Below, piece after piece: positions 1 through 8,685 of a DNA stretch of 51,370 nt (positions are counted from its first letter, which is position 1; the number at the start of each line of letters is the position of its first letter). A program made the position numbers and the translations under genes. The notes below the pieces were generated by a model, which saw only the letters and a program-made list of their open reading frames with translations, did not search any database and had not been told where the DNA came from. Where the stretch lies: positions 1 to 51,370 of the forward strand of contig CAMBFD010000007.1 in the NCBI GenBank assembly GCA_945865625.1, read 5' to 3'. The stretch comes from Chitinophaga pinensis (GTDB lineage: Bacteria; Bacteroidota; Bacteroidia; NS11-12g; UBA955).

Positions 1-236
1 TGTTAACGCCAACGGAGGAAAAATCGAGGGGTGCACAAATTGGATTTAGAATTAAGCAATCTAAAAAAGACAATCCCAACATTGGATTTGTGAATCACGC
101 GCGTTCGAATCAAATGATTTTGAGACATGTTGCAGAAAACGGCCTCGACAATATTCGCATTTCTACGCATTACTATAATTCCGAAGAGGAAATAGAACAA
201 TGCGTATCTTTGCTCAAAACTTATGCTTTCGGATAA
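1..236 (+). CDS. C-terminal part of a class V aminotransferase-fold PLP enzyme (partial)
   Basis: The reading frame is open from position 3 and ends with TAA at 234-236; the start lies outside the window. The last 77 residues read LTPTEEKSRGAQIGF near the beginning and RISTHYYNSEEEIEQ near the end. This ending (R-I-S-x-H-Y-Y-N, then an acidic helix) is typical of the small C-terminal domain of class V aminotransferases such as cysteine desulfurase or isopenicillin-N-epimerase-like enzymes. The pyridoxal lysine region is not in the window, so substrate cannot be judged. The next gene starts inside its end (14-bp overlap), suggesting co-transcription with menE. The family assignment is fairly likely; the precise enzyme is unknown. 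Confidence 0.65.
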   Translation, partial: LTPTEEKSRGAQIGFRIKQSKKDNPNIGFVNHARSNQMILRHVAENGLDNIRISTHYYNSEEEIEQCVSLLKTYAFG

Positions 237-1215
237 AACCAATGAAAAAAATGCCCATTCTTTTTTTGAGGGATGGCATGAAAATCAAACCGAATTTAGC
301 TTGAATACATCGGGAAGCACGGGGCATCCAAAATCGTTTATTCTGAACAGGGGAAAAATGATATGGAGCGCTCAAAAAACCTTTGAAGCCTATTTTACAA
401 GAAGTATAAATAAATATCAACTTTGTTGTTTGCCCGTAACCAAAGTTGGTGGGCTCATGCAACTTGTTCGAAGTGCGGTTTGGAACACTCCAATTGATGT
501 TGTGGAGCCTTCATCGAACCCTTTGTTAAATTACTACGGCACAGCTGCAATTACTTCACTCACACCAATGCAATTGGCTGTAATTGTTGAACATGAAGAG
601 TCGAAACATATCTTGCACCAATTTCATACCGTGCTCATTGGTGGCGGTGATATTTCGAGGGATTTAGAACAATTATTGCTACAAGAATATCCAGATACAA
701 GATGGATTCACACGTTTGGCATGACGGAAACTTACTCTCATTTTGCCGGCAGATTTTTGGGTGAAAAAAACTATAAAGTATTGCCAGAGACTGAAATATC
801 TATGACATCCGATGACACCTTACAACTTAGAAATTTGATTACGAACCACGAATGGTTAGCCACAAACGATCTCATTGAAATTGTAAGTCAAACTGAATTT
901 ATTTGGAAAGGACGCATTGATTTTACGATTAATTCAGGCGGTGTGAAGATTCAATTGGAAACCGTTGAATCAGAAATTGCATTGGAAACTGCATGGCCAA
1001 TCAACACGTTTTGCTGCTGGTATGAAAGTGATGATCTTTTAGGTCAAAAACTTATTTTATTGACAACTCAAACAAATATCCCTCAAAATTGGAAATTTAC
1101 AAACCCCTATTATAAACCAAAGGAAATTTACACAATTGAAGCATTGTGTTTTTCAGAAAACGGAAAAATTAACCGTTTAAAAAGTTACGAATTGGCGAAA
1201 ATTAAATCGACTTAA
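223..1215 (+). CDS. menE: O-succinylbenzoate--CoA ligase-like AMP-binding enzyme (MenE)
   Basis: A 330-residue adenylate-forming enzyme. The phosphate-binding P-loop TSGSTG is at residues 29-34, an HTFGMTETYSHFA motif corresponds to the A5 region, and the hinge/A8 region reads GRIDFTINSGGVKIQLETVE. MenE activates o-succinylbenzoate with ATP and CoA in menaquinone synthesis, in the cytoplasm. The protein lacks roughly 100-150 N-terminal residues seen in classical MenE; such short forms are usual in Bacteroidota. It starts at ATG 223 inside the preceding gene. Menaquinone is the usual quinone in this phylum, which fits. Other short acyl-CoA ligases are possible, but the size and phylum favour MenE. 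Confidence 0.8.
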   Translation: MLSDKTNEKNAHSFFEGWHENQTEFSLNTSGSTGHPKSFILNRGKMIWSAQKTFEAYFTRSINKYQLCCLPVTKVGGLMQLVRSAVWNTPIDVVEPSSNPLLNYYGTAAITSLTPMQLAVIVEHEESKHILHQFHTVLIGGGDISRDLEQLLLQEYPDTRWIHTFGMTETYSHFAGRFLGEKNYKVLPETEISMTSDDTLQLRNLITNHEWLATNDLIEIVSQTEFIWKGRIDFTINSGGVKIQLETVESEIALETAWPINTFCCWYESDDLLGQKLILLTTQTNIPQNWKFTNPYYKPKEIYTIEALCFSENGKINRLKSYELAKIKST

Positions 1216-1624
1216 ATCCCAAATAAATTCCAATCACCATGGCAATAATGCCAATAAAACGGGTGATATTCGACTTTATTAGAGCTTTAAAATATTCATC
1301 TGGCAATCCCAATTCTTTTTGTTTTTTGTAAGTATACACGAAAGACAAAACCATATAAATAAATAAGAGGATAAAATAAACCGTTGTAGGCGGAACATTT
1401 CGTTGGGTGAGCCAATCACCTGCCCCGCTATACATCACAACCAGATAAGCGAATACGATAGAAGCGAGCAAAATAATTGAAGTTACACGCATTTTAGAAA
1501 AACTTGAAATCAGCATTCCTTTTTCTTCATTTGAAAGGACTTTCAATCCTTTTTCTGAAAAAATTCTCGAAATAATGAGAGAAGCCAAAAACAAGCCAAA
1601 TCCTAAAATTAGATATAAATTCAT
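1202..1624 (-). CDS. Small four-helix membrane protein, function unknown
   Basis: A 140-residue protein with four predicted membrane segments: residues about 3-20, 50-67, 81-98 and 121-138. A short charged stretch (YKKQKELGLPDEYF) lies before the last helix. It overlaps the 3' end of menE by 14 bp, tail to tail. No domain is recognised. The hydrophobicity pattern and lack of competing frames support a real inner-membrane protein, but no function can be proposed. Confidence 0.7.
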   Translation of the reverse strand: MNLYLILGFGLFLASLIISRIFSEKGLKVLSNEEKGMLISSFSKMRVTSIILLASIVFAYLVVMYSGAGDWLTQRNVPPTTVYFILLFIYMVLSFVYTYKKQKELGLPDEYFKALIKSNITRFIGIIAMVIGIYLGFKSI

Positions 1625-1675
1625 ATTGCAAAAATAGACAATTAATGATGTTGAATTGTTAGAATTCGTTTAAGA

Positions 1676-2536
1676 TCAATGAAATTCGATAGAATATGCA
1701 AATTTCTTAAATTCATTTGGGGCAAGAATTTCGATCCCTTCTTTATGGAATAAATCACCATTCGAGTTTATAGAATCGGCCAATCCGGCCCATGGCTCAA
1801 TACAAAAGAAGGGCGCGCCAGGTTTAGACCAAAACCCCCAATAATGAAAATCGGAACTACTTACCGTAACCAGTTTATTTCCTTCCAAATCTGATAGCGA
1901 TACACTATAAAATGGAGGATTCTTAAATACAATTGCATCGTTTTCTATCAATTGATCATTTAAGTGCAACTCGTTGCTATTTTCAATAACTGGTTCAGAG
2001 TGTCCGTTATACAAACCTTGATCGATTAAAAAACGCTCGGCAGTGAATGGTTGATCGAAAATCAATCGATATGAATCAAGAGATTTGTCAATGGCAAAGG
2101 CAGGATGTGCACCGATTGAAAAAGGCATTTCAACGTTTGAATGATTGAGCACTTCGTAATGAATATCCAATGAAAAATCGCTGAGAATAAATGAAATCTC
2201 CAACTGGTATTCGAAAGGATATTGTTCAAAAGTAGTTTCGTTATTTTTTAAAATGAGGGACAAAGAAGTTTCAGTAGATTTAGAAACTTCAAATTCTAGA
2301 TTTCGGGCAAATCCATGTTGTAACATTTTAAATGTTTTCTGATTGTAATGATATTCATCATTTTTTAATCGTCCTACTATAGGAAATAAATTTGGCGCTG
2401 TTCTATTCCAATGCGTTTGATTTGGTGTCCATAATATTTGTTTGTTTTCATTGGTATTTTCAATAGAAATTATTTCTGCTCCGATTTTTGATATACTGAC
2501 TAAAAAGTGGTTGTTTTTTAAGCAAAATGTGTTCAT
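1676..2536 (-). CDS. Aldose 1-epimerase family protein (galactose-mutarotase fold)
   Basis: An aldose-1-epimerase-like protein of 286 residues, of the LacX/YeaD-type group. It has the beta-sandwich signature: W-x-x-N-Q-T-H-W near the start, FPIVGRLKNDEYHYN, GAHPAF for the conserved histidine region, and SKPGAPFFCIEPWAGLADS near the end, where the glutamate of this motif is the expected catalytic base. These enzymes interconvert anomers of hexoses or sugar phosphates in the cytoplasm. I choose ATG 2536 rather than the upstream TTG at 2545, because a -7-like box (CATATTTG) lies directly upstream and ATG is preferred. It is divergent from surE. The exact sugar is unknown. Confidence 0.8.
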   Translation of the reverse strand: MNTFCLKNNHFLVSISKIGAEIISIENTNENKQILWTPNQTHWNRTAPNLFPIVGRLKNDEYHYNQKTFKMLQHGFARNLEFEVSKSTETSLSLILKNNETTFEQYPFEYQLEISFILSDFSLDIHYEVLNHSNVEMPFSIGAHPAFAIDKSLDSYRLIFDQPFTAERFLIDQGLYNGHSEPVIENSNELHLNDQLIENDAIVFKNPPFYSVSLSDLEGNKLVTVSSSDFHYWGFWSKPGAPFFCIEPWAGLADSINSNGDLFHKEGIEILAPNEFKKFAYSIEFH

Positions 2537-2620
2537 TTCGCACAAATATGCAACTCAAAATTAACTTTACTGCGTTTTTTGCAAATATTTTTGTATAACA
2601 AAAACTAACAATCTATTTCG

Positions 2621-2628
2621 TAAATTTG
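2621..2628 (+). promoter_or_regulatory. Bacteroidota-type -7 box upstream of surE
   Basis: TAAATTTG matches the TAnnTTTG -7 consensus of Bacteroidota promoters and ends eight bases before the surE ATG. A TTTG-like element lies at 2590-2593, but the 27-bp gap is longer than usual. The intergenic region is divergent, so a promoter is expected here. The assignment is by motif only. Confidence 0.45.
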
Positions 2629-2636
2629 TATTTCTC

Positions 2637-3419
2637 ATGTCACATCATAAACCACTCATTTTAATTTCCAACGACGATGGCATTACTGCCCCCGGAATTC
2701 AAGCACTCATTGATGTTATGAAAGAAATTGGAGAAGTGATTGTTGTTGCCCCAGATAAGCCTCAAAGCGCTATGGGACATGCAATTACAATAAACCAGCC
2801 AATTCGATTCACAGAAGTGCATTTATACGAAGGAGTCAAATCATATCAATGCAGTGGAACTCCTGTAGATTGCGTGAAAATTGCAATCGATAAAATCCTT
2901 CATAAAAAACCCGATTTAATGGTTTCAGGAATTAACCATGGAAGCAACTCATCTATCAATGTAATCTATTCGGGCACCATGTCGGCTGCAGTTGAAGCAT
3001 CTATTGATGGCATGAAATCGATTGGATTTTCATTGTGTGACTATTCATGGGACGCCGATTTTGAATCTATCAAACCATATATCAAAAAAATTGCTCTAGA
3101 AACCCTTAAAAATGATTTGCCCTATGGCACTTTGCTGAATGTAAACATTCCTGTTCCTGAAGATAAAACCATCAAGGGCATTAAAGTTTGCCGACAAGCG
3201 CAAGCAAAATGGAAGGAAGATTTTGACCGCCGTAAAGACCCTTTTGGGAGAGATTATTTTTGGATGACAGGCCAATTTGTAAACATGGATAAAGGTGAAG
3301 ACACCGACCAATGGGCTTTAGAACATGACTTTATTTCAGTTGTGCCTACAATGTTTGATCTTACTGATCACCAAAGAATTGGATCTATTAATCAATGGAA
3401 TTTAAATGAAACAACTTAA
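2637..3419 (+). CDS. surE: 5'/3'-nucleotidase SurE
   Basis: A 260-residue SurE survival protein, a metal-dependent nucleoside monophosphate phosphatase of the cytoplasm. The N-terminal ILISNDDGITAPG motif gives the metal-binding Asp13-Asp14. Ser44 in the PQSAMG motif and Asn100 in VSGINHGSN complete the usual metal and phosphate site, and YSGTMSAAVE follows as in all SurE proteins. Length is normal for the family. The following small membrane-protein gene starts inside its end (14-bp overlap), and lpxB follows, so these three are probably one transcription unit. Confidence 0.95.
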   Translation: MSHHKPLILISNDDGITAPGIQALIDVMKEIGEVIVVAPDKPQSAMGHAITINQPIRFTEVHLYEGVKSYQCSGTPVDCVKIAIDKILHKKPDLMVSGINHGSNSSINVIYSGTMSAAVEASIDGMKSIGFSLCDYSWDADFESIKPYIKKIALETLKNDLPYGTLLNVNIPVPEDKTIKGIKVCRQAQAKWKEDFDRRKDPFGRDYFWMTGQFVNMDKGEDTDQWALEHDFISVVPTMFDLTDHQRIGSINQWNLNETT

Positions 3420-3705
3420 TTTAAAACAAATGTTATTAGGGTTTATTGCGGGTTTATTGATCCCTATTACCCTTGGAACCCTCATTGCCATGTCGATGGG
3501 AATACATGCAGGTACTTTTGTAAAAAGTATTATCAATCTACGACACGTTTACAACACACCATTTCAGGTTGGAATTGCCGGGAATATTGGACTTTTCTTT
3601 TATATGATGAAGTTCGACAAAATGATATTCTTCAACAGAGGAATGCTCATTTCAACAATGCTACTGGCTATCTTAGCCATGGTGATAGAGCTGCAAGCTT
3701 TCTAA
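3406..3705 (+). CDS. Small membrane protein between surE and lpxB
   Basis: A 99-residue protein with about three hydrophobic segments (residues 10-33, 48-65, 73-96). Starting at ATG 3406 it overlaps the surE end by 14 bp and stops one base before lpxB, so it is firmly embedded in a surE-lpxB operon. The family is not recognised. A link to envelope or lipid A synthesis is suggested by position only. Confidence 0.75.
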   Translation: MKQLNLKQMLLGFIAGLLIPITLGTLIAMSMGIHAGTFVKSIINLRHVYNTPFQVGIAGNIGLFFYMMKFDKMIFFNRGMLISTMLLAILAMVIELQAF

Positions 3706-3706
3706 A

Positions 3707-4828
3707 ATGAAGTTGTTTTTTGTTGCCGGAGAAGCCAGTGGTGATCAACACGGATCGAGGGTCATAGCTGAAATCAAGAAAGTTAACCCAGCTACAGAAA
3801 TTGTGGCTTGGGGTGGCGATTTAATGCAAAATGAAGGTGCCAAGTTGTTATCGCATTACAAACATCGCGCCTACATGGGGTTGATGGAGGTTGTTAAAAA
3901 TATCCGAACCATCAAAGCATTCATGAAACAGGCGAAGGCAGACATTCTTCGGGAAAAACCTGATGCCTTAGTATTTGTAGACAACCCCGGATTTAATTTA
4001 CCCTTGGCACAATTTGCTAAGAAAAATGGCATTGAGGTGCATTGGTACATTGCCCCAAAAGCATGGGCTTGGAATAAAGGCCGTGTTCAAACAATGAAAA
4101 AATGCATTGACCATTTGTACGTGATTTTTCCGTTTGAAGTTTCTTTTTTTGAGGGACTTGGGATGCCCTGCAAGTATGTAGGAAACCCTACATATGAATC
4201 GGTTGTGGCATTCAACAAAACAAATGAAACAAGTAAAGAGTCTATCACAAATCAGACAAGAACAATTGCCATTCTCGCAGGTAGCCGACGAAATGAAGTC
4301 ACGACTCTACTGCCAAATTTTATAAAAGTTGCCAATAAACTCAACAATGTTGAGGTTGTGGTTGCTGGGGCTCCAGGATTGGACATTGCGTTTTACAATG
4401 AAATTTTGCAACAGAATGATTTAAATGCAACTGTGGTATTTAATCAAACTTTCGAAATCTTAAATGAAGCAAAACAAACAGGAGGGTTTGCATTGGTTGC
4501 AAGTGGCACTGCAACATTAGAAACTGCCTTATTTAAAGTACCACAAGTGGTTGCATACAGGGTCAATAAACTCACCTATTTTGTAGGGAAGCAATTGCTA
4601 AAGATTCCGTATATATCGTTGGTTAATATATTGTTACAGCGGAGCTTAATTGAAGAACACTTGCAAAAAATGGATGTTGAAACCTTGTGGGGCGCTGCGC
4701 AGAGATTGCAGCAGGAAGACACCAATAAGAGCATCTTAGCTGGCTACGATGAACTTTGGGCTCAATTGAGCGCCAAAGGCACGAATGTGAGTGAGAACGT
4801 GGCTAGGTTAGTATTGGGATTAGATTGA
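3707..4828 (+). CDS. lpxB: Lipid-A-disaccharide synthase
   Basis: A 373-residue LpxB, the GT19 glycosyltransferase that condenses UDP-2,3-diacylglucosamine with lipid X at the inner membrane during lipid A synthesis. Diagnostic stretches are FFVAGEASGDQHGS at the N-terminus, FVDNPGFNLPLA, WYIAPKAWAWNKGRV, LAGSRRNEV at the start of the C-terminal Rossmann half, and ALVASGTATLETAL plus VAYRVNKLTY in the UDP-sugar site. Length is normal. It closes the surE operon and overlaps by nine bases, tail to tail, with the last gene of the leftward injection-system operon. It shows this is a Gram-negative envelope. Confidence 0.96.
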   Translation: MKLFFVAGEASGDQHGSRVIAEIKKVNPATEIVAWGGDLMQNEGAKLLSHYKHRAYMGLMEVVKNIRTIKAFMKQAKADILREKPDALVFVDNPGFNLPLAQFAKKNGIEVHWYIAPKAWAWNKGRVQTMKKCIDHLYVIFPFEVSFFEGLGMPCKYVGNPTYESVVAFNKTNETSKESITNQTRTIAILAGSRRNEVTTLLPNFIKVANKLNNVEVVVAGAPGLDIAFYNEILQQNDLNATVVFNQTFEILNEAKQTGGFALVASGTATLETALFKVPQVVAYRVNKLTYFVGKQLLKIPYISLVNILLQRSLIEEHLQKMDVETLWGAAQRLQQEDTNKSILAGYDELWAQLSAKGTNVSENVARLVLGLD

Positions 4829-6394
4829 ATTAGCGACTGAAATTTTCGACTCCATCAATTCCTGACCCGACGGCGAAACTGCTTCAGATTTAGTAATTTT
4901 TAATGCCCTTATTATTTCAAAAGCATCATAATATTCTTTTTTATTTGGTTCGAGTTTGTCTAAAGCATCATTTGCCTCTTTTCTTTCTTTTTCTTCTTTT
5001 TCGTTTTTACTAAACAGACTCATTATTTTTGACGTGAAACCAACCTTAGTTTTGGCTACCAAAGCTTGAATAGTACCTGAACCATCTTGTTTCACTTCCT
5101 CCTCGAAATTGTTTGATTTCAATACATCAACAATTTCACCCGAAACTCTACTAACTTCTGAAGATTTTCTTTTTACCAAATTGCCAGCTTCAATCCGATC
5201 TAAAGGTTTTTCTTTGCTTGGGTCCATATTTAATGGTTGAGATTTCCTTTTTTCTTGTTCTTCAGGAGTATGATTCTTGACAATTTTACCAGAATCATAT
5301 GCTTCTTCCATTGTGTTTCCAAACATCTTTTTCCTCTCTACTGAGGCTTTTCGACGATTCTGATAATTGAGTGCCATCTTTGTGCCCAACATACCTAATC
5401 CGGCAACAGCAGAAGCAGCCCCTAAAGTAGCTCCACCAGACATAACATTCGCAGCAATTGCAACGCTACCAAGCGCAACCTTCACTCCTTGAACAGCCAA
5501 TCTTGCTCCTTTTTTATTTCTTATGAACTTTCTCCAAATTTCACCTTTTGATGAAAGGGTTTTCATCCAGATTAATTTATGTAAACTTCTTGCTTCTTTA
5601 AAACCCTTATATAAACCTTCAAGAACGGATAAGGCACCCGATGCAGCGCCTAATACAGAACCTGCTACCTTCGCAGCTGGCATTGCCATACCACCAAATG
5701 CTCCCGCAAGTTTAACTCCAGCTGATGCTGTCATTAATGCAGCTTTACCCATTCCAAGTTTACTGTTATCAACTTGAGAACTACCTAATTTTTTACCGGC
5801 GTCATCTCCAGTTTTCATAGCTTCATCCACACGACGCGATCCTGCACGATAATTTTTTATAGCAAGCGCACCAGAAGCTAGGCCACCTAAACCAAGTAAA
5901 CCTCCCATACCGCCCGCAGCAAACTGATCGAATTTGCTTATATCCGGGTTGTCAACACTCAGATCAGGGCCTTTTAAAACAGCTGTAGTTCCTACTGCCA
6001 ATCCTCCTAACGGTGCAACCACCCCACCAACCATTGGTATCGCTTTTGTTTTACCCTTACCCTTTCCAATTCTTTCATTCAAGTTAGGATTGTCATCTCT
6101 ATCCTTGAATAATGATTGTATTTTCGCTTGTTTATCGTATTCTTTCGCTTTGTTTGCGCCAATTCCAAATGGCAAGGCATTCATGAATTTTGCCTTAAAT
6201 CCTTTTAAACCAGGCTTCGCAACTTCTGCTTCGGGCGGCGCAACGGCTGCTTCAGGCATCGCGCTTTCAGCTCTCTCTTTGGCTTCACCAACCAACGATG
6301 GATTCACATGTTCAAATTCACTCGCAGTTCTAGACCTTTTACGCTGAATTATATCTTCTACCGGCGATGCAGCTGATTGCACTTTATCATTCAT
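4820..6394 (-). CDS. Gly/Ala-rich hydrophobic protein, candidate CIS cargo/effector
   Basis: A 524-residue protein with no recognised domain. It has a flexible polar N-terminus (1-60, with an AMPEAAVAPPEAEVAKPG linker), four Gly/Ala-rich hydrophobic blocks with glycine-zipper character (about 119-140, 159-179, 217-262, 299-342), a basic stretch near 345-360, and a charged, probably helical C-terminal third with many K/E residues (about 370-500). There is no signal peptide. It is the last gene of the leftward operon and overlaps the preceding chaperone-like gene by ATGA, so translation is coupled. A membrane-active cargo loaded by that chaperone is the most attractive reading. A structural or regulatory CIS protein is the alternative. 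Function is inferred from architecture and position, not homology. Confidence 0.6.
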   Translation of the reverse strand: MNDKVQSAASPVEDIIQRKRSRTASEFEHVNPSLVGEAKERAESAMPEAAVAPPEAEVAKPGLKGFKAKFMNALPFGIGANKAKEYDKQAKIQSLFKDRDDNPNLNERIGKGKGKTKAIPMVGGVVAPLGGLAVGTTAVLKGPDLSVDNPDISKFDQFAAGGMGGLLGLGGLASGALAIKNYRAGSRRVDEAMKTGDDAGKKLGSSQVDNSKLGMGKAALMTASAGVKLAGAFGGMAMPAAKVAGSVLGAASGALSVLEGLYKGFKEARSLHKLIWMKTLSSKGEIWRKFIRNKKGARLAVQGVKVALGSVAIAANVMSGGATLGAASAVAGLGMLGTKMALNYQNRRKASVERKKMFGNTMEEAYDSGKIVKNHTPEEQEKRKSQPLNMDPSKEKPLDRIEAGNLVKRKSSEVSRVSGEIVDVLKSNNFEEEVKQDGSGTIQALVAKTKVGFTSKIMSLFSKNEKEEKERKEANDALDKLEPNKKEYYDAFEIIRALKITKSEAVSPSGQELMESKISVANSI

Positions 6395-6930
6395 TCTAAA
6401 TTCCTTTCATCTGAAGTAGCCAAATTCCATTCTTTATCCCAATTCATAATAGACTCTATAATGCCTTCCGGCTCATTATCCATATCTATTTGTTGTAATC
6501 TAACATAGACTAAGTCAAATACTTTTTCAACTTGATTATGAAATAACATAATCGTAGTTATCACATTTTCAATATCGAGAGATAAATCTAAATTTCCAAT
6601 TGGAAAACTATATTTCATATGCACCCCGTTGTCGGATATATATAGACAAGGCAATGGCAAAACAAAATTTGCTTGATTTATAATATCCAACCACTGCCCA
6701 TTAAAATCAAATTTGGGAATGTTATCAAAATTTAAATAACATGTGAGTAACCGATAGTCTTCAAAAGGATCTGTAACAATCAAAGCCACAATCGCTTTTT
6801 CTTCAGGAATTTCCTTGACTTCAGTTAACAAATAATCACATTTGTCTTCAGATGGGTATTCATATGAATCAAAATTATTCTTGTTAAGAATTTCAATTAG
6901 TTTTTCATATGTATGCTTAATTTTGGTCAT
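6391..6930 (-). CDS. YbjN / type III secretion chaperone-like protein
   Basis: A 179-residue acidic protein without signal peptide or membrane segments. The pattern is an N-terminal helix (TYEKLIEILNKNNF), several alternating strands (AIVALIVTDPFEDYRLLTCYL), then a helix pair after residue 115 (DIENVITTIMLFHNQVEKVFDLVYVRL). This order matches the fold shared by YbjN-family proteins and class I secretion chaperones (CesT/SycE type). It sits between the Afp15-type ATPase and the candidate cargo gene, overlapping the latter by four bases. A small acidic chaperone encoded next to its client is the usual arrangement in secretion loci. The fold call is from pattern only. Confidence 0.55.
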   Translation of the reverse strand: MTKIKHTYEKLIEILNKNNFDSYEYPSEDKCDYLLTEVKEIPEEKAIVALIVTDPFEDYRLLTCYLNFDNIPKFDFNGQWLDIINQANFVLPLPCLYISDNGVHMKYSFPIGNLDLSLDIENVITTIMLFHNQVEKVFDLVYVRLQQIDMDNEPEGIIESIMNWDKEWNLATSDERNLE

Positions 6931-6984
6931 TGATTTAGTTTAACTGTGCTAATATAAACAATAATATTTAAATTTCAACTCAAT

Positions 6985-8328
6985 CTAATTTTTCTTAAGT
7001 TCTTTCTTAATCGACTCGATTAAAATTTTCTCAGTAATCATTTCACTATTATTGCCTAATTCTCTTAAAATTGCAGACTTAACAATGTTTATAATTTGGC
7101 CTCCAACCAATTGATATTCTTTTGCTATCAATTTTAAATCAATGCCATCTTCAAGAACAAATTTATCACCAAAAGCAGACATCCACAATAAATATCTTTG
7201 GTCAACCTCAGGAATTTCAAAATAAATCATGCTTTGAAATCTGCGCAAAAATGCTTCATCAATATTGCCTTTTAAATTTGTAGCCAATATGATCACCCCA
7301 GAATATTCCTCAATTTTTTGCAATAAAAATCCAACTTGTTGATTGGCATACTTATCATTTGAAGATGAATTATTGGTTCTTTTCGAAAACAAACTCTCCG
7401 CTTCATCAAAAAACAAAATCCAATTTTTGTTTGCCGCTTGGTTGAATAAATTGCTTAAATTTTTCTCTGTTTCGCCAATGTATTTTGATACAAGTTGAGA
7501 CAAATCAATGCGGTAAACATCTAACCCATATTTCTTACCCAACAAGGAAGCAGCCAAAGTTTTACCTGTACCCGATGGTCCATAAAAAACAGTTTTAAAC
7601 CCTCTTTTTATTTTTTTACCTAGCCCATATTCCTCCAAAATTTTCTTTTCGAATCGAATCCAAAGTTCAATTTCATTTAACCCATCCTTCACTTGATCAG
7701 AAAGCACAATATCCTCCCAATCCAAATTAGTGGTAATCAATGTTGCCGGAAACGTGAGTGAAAAATTTGGTTTGTTAGAAATCCCAGTGGTCAATTTATT
7801 GACATAATCTTTGGTCATATGAATTGAAAACTGGCTTAATGGGCGATTTGGTAAAATATTGTCGAATGTCAATATTTGCTGATCAAAAAACCAATGGTTA
7901 TTTTCTAAAATATCCATAATGATTAACCGTTCAGCAATAGAATCATTTGTAAGCAAGAAAATGATTGTTTCTCCTGTTGGGATGAATGTGTTTTGATTAT
8001 TTGAAATAATACCCCCTAAACGGGTATCAAAAAGCTTTTCATTTAGAGCCAATTCTAAAAGAGGATCAAATATTTTAGGCTTCAGATAAGAGGCTAAAGT
8101 AATTAATAAAATTCCGCGTTCAATTCCATTGATATTATTTTCAATGATAAAATCAGTATAAAAAGTTCCTGCTGTAAGATTGGGAGGCTGTATTTCTCCT
8201 TTTTTTTCTATTCTATCTATCAATTCCGAATCAGCTTTACCTAATTGATATTTGATTAAATTCTCTAACCAAAAAAATTCTCTTTCTATATAGGTTGAAT
8301 TTAATTGAATGCTATTCTTTGTTTCCAT
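6985..8328 (-). CDS. AAA+ ATPase of contractile injection system (Afp15/PVC15 type)
   Basis: A 447-residue protein with an N-terminal helical region specific to CIS ATPases (1-205) and a classical AAA module. Walker A GPSGTGKT is at 250-257, Walker B LFFDEAE at 305-311, sensor 1 ATN at 349-351, and arginine finger region LRRF at 361-364. Afp15-like ATPases are required for correct assembly, or sheath/tube termination, of Afp and PVC particles. Here it is encoded on the strand opposite the structural genes, upstream of the chaperone/cargo pair. The start at ATG 8328 is well placed. Its first 30 residues (EREFFWLENLIKYQL) resemble the start of the broken small ORF just upstream (DLKWLEKLVEYRV). 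Confidence 0.88.
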   Translation of the reverse strand: METKNSIQLNSTYIEREFFWLENLIKYQLGKADSELIDRIEKKGEIQPPNLTAGTFYTDFIIENNINGIERGILLITLASYLKPKIFDPLLELALNEKLFDTRLGGIISNNQNTFIPTGETIIFLLTNDSIAERLIIMDILENNHWFFDQQILTFDNILPNRPLSQFSIHMTKDYVNKLTTGISNKPNFSLTFPATLITTNLDWEDIVLSDQVKDGLNEIELWIRFEKKILEEYGLGKKIKRGFKTVFYGPSGTGKTLAASLLGKKYGLDVYRIDLSQLVSKYIGETEKNLSNLFNQAANKNWILFFDEAESLFSKRTNNSSSNDKYANQQVGFLLQKIEEYSGVIILATNLKGNIDEAFLRRFQSMIYFEIPEVDQRYLLWMSAFGDKFVLEDGIDLKLIAKEYQLVGGQIINIVKSAILRELGNNSEMITEKILIESIKKELKKN

Positions 8329-8349
8329 TTTAGGTTTTATTATGATTCA

Positions 8350-8564
8350 TTAACCTTCAGACCTTTGTTCAATGGTTTTAAGGTTAACTTTTGCATGAAT
8401 TAACTGCTCCTCGAGTTGAACCAATTTAGTTGAATATTGCGATATTTTAATTTTAAATCAAATTCTAAATTCGGATTATGGAAAACCCTCACTCTATATT
8501 CAACGAGTTTCTCCAACCATTTTAAATCGGCAGCAATGGATTTAATGAAATTGTCTGGAATCAT
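8350..8564 (-). pseudogene. Small helical CIS ORF interrupted by an apparent one-base frameshift
   Basis: From ATG 8564 one frame encodes MIPDNFIKSIAADLKWLEKL and continues to a stop at 8400-8402 (54 residues). A second frame overlapping it encodes the amphipathic stretch QYSTKLVQLEEQLIHAKVNL and ends at 8350-8352, just before the ATPase gene. Joining the two frames in the A/T-rich run around 8450-8460 gives one continuous helical protein of about 71 residues. The total length is one base short of a multiple of three. I read this as a deletion in a homopolymer (mutation or sequencing error); programmed frameshifting cannot be excluded. The gene would be first in the leftward operon. Confidence 0.5.
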
Positions 8565-8672
8565 CCAGTGTCAAAATTATTGAATTCTCTTTGAATTTTT
8601 TCCAATCTGCCTGTAAAAATTATGAAAATTCAATAACCAGCTGAATTTTACATTAATTTCAAATTTTTTTAT

Positions 8673-8680
8673 TAGGTTTG
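8673..8680 (+). promoter_or_regulatory. -7 box for the structural CIS operon
   Basis: TAGGTTTG fits TAnnTTTG exactly and ends five bases before ATG 8686, implying a very short or absent leader. It lies in the short divergent gap between the two CIS operons. No convincing TTTG -33 element is visible at the usual distance. Confidence 0.4.
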
Positions 8681-8685
8681 TGACA

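Noticed and set aside
5934-6347. 137-residue plus-strand ORF opposite the 524-residue protein
   Set aside because: Shadow of a Gly/Ala-rich gene on the other strand; Pro/Ser/Ala-rich with no start context.
4820-6394. DUF4157 / HExxH-type eCIS effector
   Set aside because: No HExxH motif and no metalloprotease core is present; only a vague N-terminal resemblance (IIQRK).
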